Source: an uncultured Bacteroidales bacterium (GTDB lineage: Bacteria; Bacteroidota; Bacteroidia; Bacteroidales; Muribaculaceae). From it: a DNA stretch of 7,785 nt. Position numbers and translations under genes: made by a program. Below the pieces are notes generated by a model. It searched no databases and was not told the origin of the DNA. It saw only the letters and a list, made by a program, of their open reading frames with translations. Where the stretch lies: assembly GCA_900552315.1 (NCBI GenBank), contig URZM01000102.1, forward strand, positions 1 to 7,785, written 5' to 3'. The first letter of the stretch is position 1. The number at the start of each line of letters is the position of its first letter. Below are positions 5,494 through 7,785 of this stretch, piece by piece.

Positions 5494-7467
5494 TCAGGCG
5501 TCGATGTTGGCGTAGGTGGCGTGCTCCTCTATGAAGTCGCGTCGCGGAGCCACATCCTCGCCCATGAGCATGGAGAAGACGCGGTCGGCCTCGGCGGCGT
5601 TGTTGAGGGTCACCTGCTTGAGTATGCGGTTGTCGGGGTCCATGGTGGTCTCCCAGAGCTGCTCGCGGCTCATCTCGCCCAGACCTTTGTAGCGCTGCAG
5701 CTCCAGGCGCGAGCGGTTGCCGCCGCACTGGGTGTCGATGAATCGCTGCACCTGCTGGTCGTCCCAGGCATATTCCTGGAGCTTCTTGTTGCCCTTCACG
5801 CGGCAGCGGTAGAGCGGCGGGGTGGCTATGTAAAGGTAGCCGTTCTCGATGATGGGGCGTATGCGGCGGAAGAAGAAGGTCATGAGCAGGGTGGCTATGT
5901 GGGCGCCGTCCACGTCGGCATCGGTCATGATGATGACCTTGTGGTAACGCAGCTTCGTGAGGTTCGGCTCCTTGGAGTCCTCCTCGGTGCCTATGGTCAC
6001 TCCCAAGGCCTTGAACATGTTCACTATCTCCTCGCTCTCGAACACCTTGTGGTCCAGGGCCTTCTCCACGTTCAGGATCTTGCCTCGCAGGGGAAGCACG
6101 GCCTGGTAGATGGGGTTGCGTCCCTGCTTTGCGGAGCCGCCTGCGGAGTCACCCTCGACCAGGAAGAGCTCGCAAGCCTCGGCGTCGCGGCTCTTGCAGT
6201 CGGCCAGCTTGCCGGGCAGCCCGGCACCCCCGAGGGGGCTCTTGCGCTGCACCTTCATGCGGGCGTTGTATGCCGCGTGGCGCGCCTGGGCGGCCAGGAT
6301 CACCTTGTCCACGATGGCGCGCGCCTGCTTGGGGTTCTCCTCCAGGTAGTATTTCAATGCCTCGCCCACGGCCTGCTGCACCACGCCGCTCACCTCGCTG
6401 TTGCCCAGCTTGGTCTTGGTCTGTCCCTCGAACTGGGGCTCCATGACCTTGACGGAGATGACCGCCGTGAGGCCCTCGCGGAAGTCGGAGGCGTCTATCT
6501 CCACCTTGGCCTTCTCCAGGAGCTTGCTCTCCTCGGCGTATTTCTTGAGCGTGCGCGTCAGGCCGATGCGGAAGCCGGTGAGATGCGTGCCTCCCTCTAT
6601 GGTGTTGATGTTGTTGACGTAGGAGTAGATGTTCTCGTTGAACGAGGTGTTGTACGTGAAGGCCACCTCTACGGGCACGCCGTTCTTCTCGGTGTTGATG
6701 TGTATCACGTCCTCGATGAGGTGTTCCTTGTTCGCGTCTATGTAGCGCACGAACTCCTTCAGGCCCTCGTCGGAGTGGAAGGTCTCCGCGCGGGGATTGC
6801 CCTGCTCGTCCACCTCGCGCAGGTCGGTGAGGGAGAGGGTGATGCCGGCGTTCAGGAAGGCCAGGTCACGCAGACGGTTGGCCAGGGTCTCGTAGTCGTA
6901 GACGGTCTCGGTGAATATCGACGCGTCCGGATGGAACACGATGGTGGTGCCTGTGGAGTCGGCCTCCCCTATCACGCTCATGGAGCATGTCGGCTTTCCG
7001 TATGCGTATTCCTGCATGTAGGTCTTCCCGTCGCGGCGCACCTCGGCCCTGAGATAGTCCGAGAGGGCGTTGACGCAGCTCACGCCCACGCCGTGCAGGC
7101 CGCCGGACACCTTGTAGCTGCCCTTGTCGAACTTGCCGCCCGCGTGCAGCACCGTGAGCACCACCTCCAGGGCCGGCTTGTGCATCTTCTCGTGCATGTC
7201 CACGGGGATGCCTCGGCCGTTGTCCACCACCTTGATGGAGTTGTCCTTCTGTATCGTCACCTCGATGTGAGATGCGAATCCGGCCAGGGCCTCGTCTATG
7301 GAGTTGTCCACCACCTCGTAGACCAGATGGTGCAGTCCGCGGCCCGATATGTCTCCGATGTACATGGCGGGGCGCTTGCGCACGGCCTCCAGGCCTTCGA
7401 GCACCTGGATGTTGTCCGCCTGATATTTCTTTTCTTCCTCTTGGTTGTATGTCTTGTCTTCGTCCAT
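5494..7467 (-). CDS. gyrB: DNA gyrase subunit B
   Basis: The ATPase subunit of the type IIA topoisomerase that works with GyrA to add negative supercoils. The 657-aa protein has the GHKL ATPase fold: EVVDNSIDEALAG (51-63), with the general base Glu51 and Mg-binding Asn55; VVDNGRGIPV (80-89), with Asp82; and the ATP-lid glycine motif SGGLHGVGVSCVNALS. The transducer domain contains QTKTKLGNSEV, typical of GyrB. The TOPRIM domain has EGDSAGGSAKQGRN (from Glu438), PLRGKILNVEKA, and the metal-binding DADVD (Asp516/518/520), followed by QRYKGLGEM. The C-terminus (APRRDFIEEHATYANIDA) carries the RRxFIE ending usual in GyrB. It lacks the roughly 165-residue TOPRIM insertion of E. coli GyrB, as in most bacteria. 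I chose the ATG at 7467. The frame stays open to a TTG at 7560, but that codon lies inside the promoter -7 element and the extension is low-complexity. The gene has its own promoter and leader. Confidence 0.98.
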   Translation of the reverse strand: MDEDKTYNQEEEKKYQADNIQVLEGLEAVRKRPAMYIGDISGRGLHHLVYEVVDNSIDEALAGFASHIEVTIQKDNSIKVVDNGRGIPVDMHEKMHKPALEVVLTVLHAGGKFDKGSYKVSGGLHGVGVSCVNALSDYLRAEVRRDGKTYMQEYAYGKPTCSMSVIGEADSTGTTIVFHPDASIFTETVYDYETLANRLRDLAFLNAGITLSLTDLREVDEQGNPRAETFHSDEGLKEFVRYIDANKEHLIEDVIHINTEKNGVPVEVAFTYNTSFNENIYSYVNNINTIEGGTHLTGFRIGLTRTLKKYAEESKLLEKAKVEIDASDFREGLTAVISVKVMEPQFEGQTKTKLGNSEVSGVVQQAVGEALKYYLEENPKQARAIVDKVILAAQARHAAYNARMKVQRKSPLGGAGLPGKLADCKSRDAEACELFLVEGDSAGGSAKQGRNPIYQAVLPLRGKILNVEKALDHKVFESEEIVNMFKALGVTIGTEEDSKEPNLTKLRYHKVIIMTDADVDGAHIATLLMTFFFRRIRPIIENGYLYIATPPLYRCRVKGNKKLQEYAWDDQQVQRFIDTQCGGNRSRLELQRYKGLGEMSREQLWETTMDPDNRILKQVTLNNAAEADRVFSMLMGEDVAPRRDFIEEHATYANIDA

Positions 7468-7491
7468 AATTCGATGATTGGGTTGTCCGGC

Positions 7492-7536
7492 GGCGCGTGG
7501 CTCATGGGCACGCGCCAAGCCTCCATACGCGCGTGC
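7492..7536 (-). promoter_or_regulatory. gyrB 5' leader with two mutually exclusive GC-rich hairpins
   Basis: Within the roughly 85-base leader, three segments share complementary sequence. Reading along the transcript: segment 1 is GCACGCGC (7529-7536), segment 2 is GCGCGTGC with one more G before it (7508-7516), and segment 3 is CACGCGCC (7492-7499). Segments 1 and 2 form a perfect 8-bp stem with a 13-base loop. Segments 2 and 3 form a perfect 8-bp stem with a 9-base loop and a possible extra U-G pair. Both stems use segment 2, so only one can form at a time. The downstream stem ends 24 bases before the gyrB ATG. No U-run follows, so a classic terminator is unlikely; control of translation or of RNA stability would fit better. 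The pairing is read directly from the sequence. A regulatory role is inferred, and GC-rich low-complexity sequence could give such matches by chance. Confidence 0.4.
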
Positions 7537-7557
7537 GTGTACGCGTATATGAGTGTG

Positions 7558-7589
7558 CAAAGTTAGCGAAAAATTCCGAATGATGCAAC
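7558..7589 (-). promoter_or_regulatory. gyrB promoter, Bacteroidota primary-sigma type
   Basis: On the minus strand TAACTTTG (7558-7565) matches the Bacteroidota -7 consensus TAnnTTTG exactly. GTTG (7586-7589) gives a TTG core 20 bp upstream in the -33 position (consensus TTTG, spacing 19-20). The spacer is AT-rich next to the -7 box (GGAATTTTTCGC) in an otherwise GC-rich region. Transcription should start near 7552, giving a leader of about 85 bases before gyrB. This also rules out the TTG at 7560 as the gyrB start codon. Confidence 0.75.
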
Positions 7590-7647
7590 CCTCGCGTGCC
7601 CGATGCCAGGGGCGTTGTCCGTGGTTGTGCCGTATGTGTCCCCGCGC

Positions 7648-7785
7648 TCAGAAGCGGTAGCCGGCCTGGGCGCCGAAGGCTACGACGGCGTTGGCGAACG
7701 AGACGCGGCTGCTGTTGTACCAGTGGAGGTCCACGTTGGCGAAGGCTCCGGCGAAGAGGCTGCCTGAGTTGAAGACGAACGACAT
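7648..7785 (-). CDS. C-terminal end of a probable outer-membrane beta-barrel protein
   Basis: Only the last 45 codons are visible; the gene continues past the right edge. The frame ends in AFGAQAGYRF followed by TGA. The C-terminal Phe, with Tyr two residues before it, is the aromatic signature recognised by the BAM complex when it inserts outer-membrane barrels. The preceding sequence alternates small or polar with hydrophobic and aromatic residues (SGSLFAGAFANVDLHWY, then VSFANAVVAFGAQAGYRF), as expected for the last two antiparallel strands of a barrel with a short SSR turn. GC content agrees with the neighbouring housekeeping genes. The barrel family cannot be told from this fragment. It lies upstream of gyrB on the same strand, 58 bases from the -33 element, and gyrB has its own promoter, so the two are probably separate units. 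The first visible codon happens to be ATG but is most likely internal. Confidence 0.65.
   Translation of the reverse strand: MSFVFNSGSLFAGAFANVDLHWYNSSRVSFANAVVAFGAQAGYRF

Noticed and set aside
7296..7526. Out-of-frame ORF starting in the gyrB leader and overlapping the gyrB start (76 codons)
   Set aside because: The part inside gyrB is a frame-shifted copy full of Arg, Thr and Trp. An upstream-ORF control role is possible, but nothing in the sequence favours it over chance.
7468..7560. Longer gyrB starting at TTG 7560 (31 extra residues)
   Set aside because: The TTG lies inside the -7 promoter element, and the added residues are low-complexity with no counterpart in GyrB proteins.
5521..7566. 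A 681-codon open frame on the plus strand, antisense to nearly all of gyrB
   Set aside because: It mirrors gyrB codon by codon, is rich in Val, Leu, His, Ala and Gly with no domain pattern, and owes its openness to the high GC of the third codon positions in gyrB.
7590..7647. Terminator for the outer-membrane protein gene
   Set aside because: The only inverted repeat I see is a 4-bp GCCC/GGGC stem without a U-run, too weak to call.
1..7785. New defence, mobile or biosynthetic system
   Set aside because: All large frames are housekeeping genes or a single lipoprotein; there are no transposase, integrase, nuclease or repeat-array signals and no tRNA-like attachment sites.

Overview
The window is an ordinary stretch of a Bacteroidales (Bacteroidota) chromosome with high GC. 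The LeuS is of the Bacteroidota type. The gyrB promoter has the -33/-7 form specific to this phylum (TTG, 20 bp, TAACTTTG). The lipoprotein carries an acidic stretch after the lipobox Cys, as in Bacteroidota surface lipoproteins. Start codons are preceded by A-rich stretches rather than Shine-Dalgarno sites. The genus cannot be fixed from the sequence alone; high-GC gut lineages such as Muribaculaceae, Rikenellaceae or Barnesiellaceae would fit.

Every gene lies on the minus strand, so transcription runs from the right edge to the left. In that order: the last 45 codons of a probable outer-membrane beta-barrel protein (7648-7785); a 180-bp gap with a good gyrB promoter and a GC-rich leader able to form two mutually exclusive hairpins; gyrB (5494-7467); a short AT-rich gap; a 221-aa lipoprotein with a predicted discoidin-like glycan-binding domain (4765-5430); leuS (1964-4729); rdgB (1392-1967); aroA (121-1392); and the first 33 codons of a small single-pass membrane protein that runs off the left edge (1-101).

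leuS, rdgB and aroA are tightly packed (an ATGA overlap of leuS with rdgB, a TGATG overlap of rdgB with aroA), and the small membrane gene follows 19 bp after aroA. This looks like one translationally coupled housekeeping operon joining leucyl-tRNA charging, removal of inosine/xanthosine triphosphates from the nucleotide pool, and aromatic amino acid synthesis. The genes share no single pathway. The lipoprotein gene sits just upstream and could be its first member, but it is clearly poorer in GC (about 46% against about 58-75% in samples from its neighbours), which suggests separate ancestry.

I see no phage, transposon, CRISPR array, tRNA or rRNA, and no convincing new multi-gene system. The most interesting items are the switch-like gyrB leader, the compositionally distinct lipoprotein, and the unusual substrate loop in AroA.
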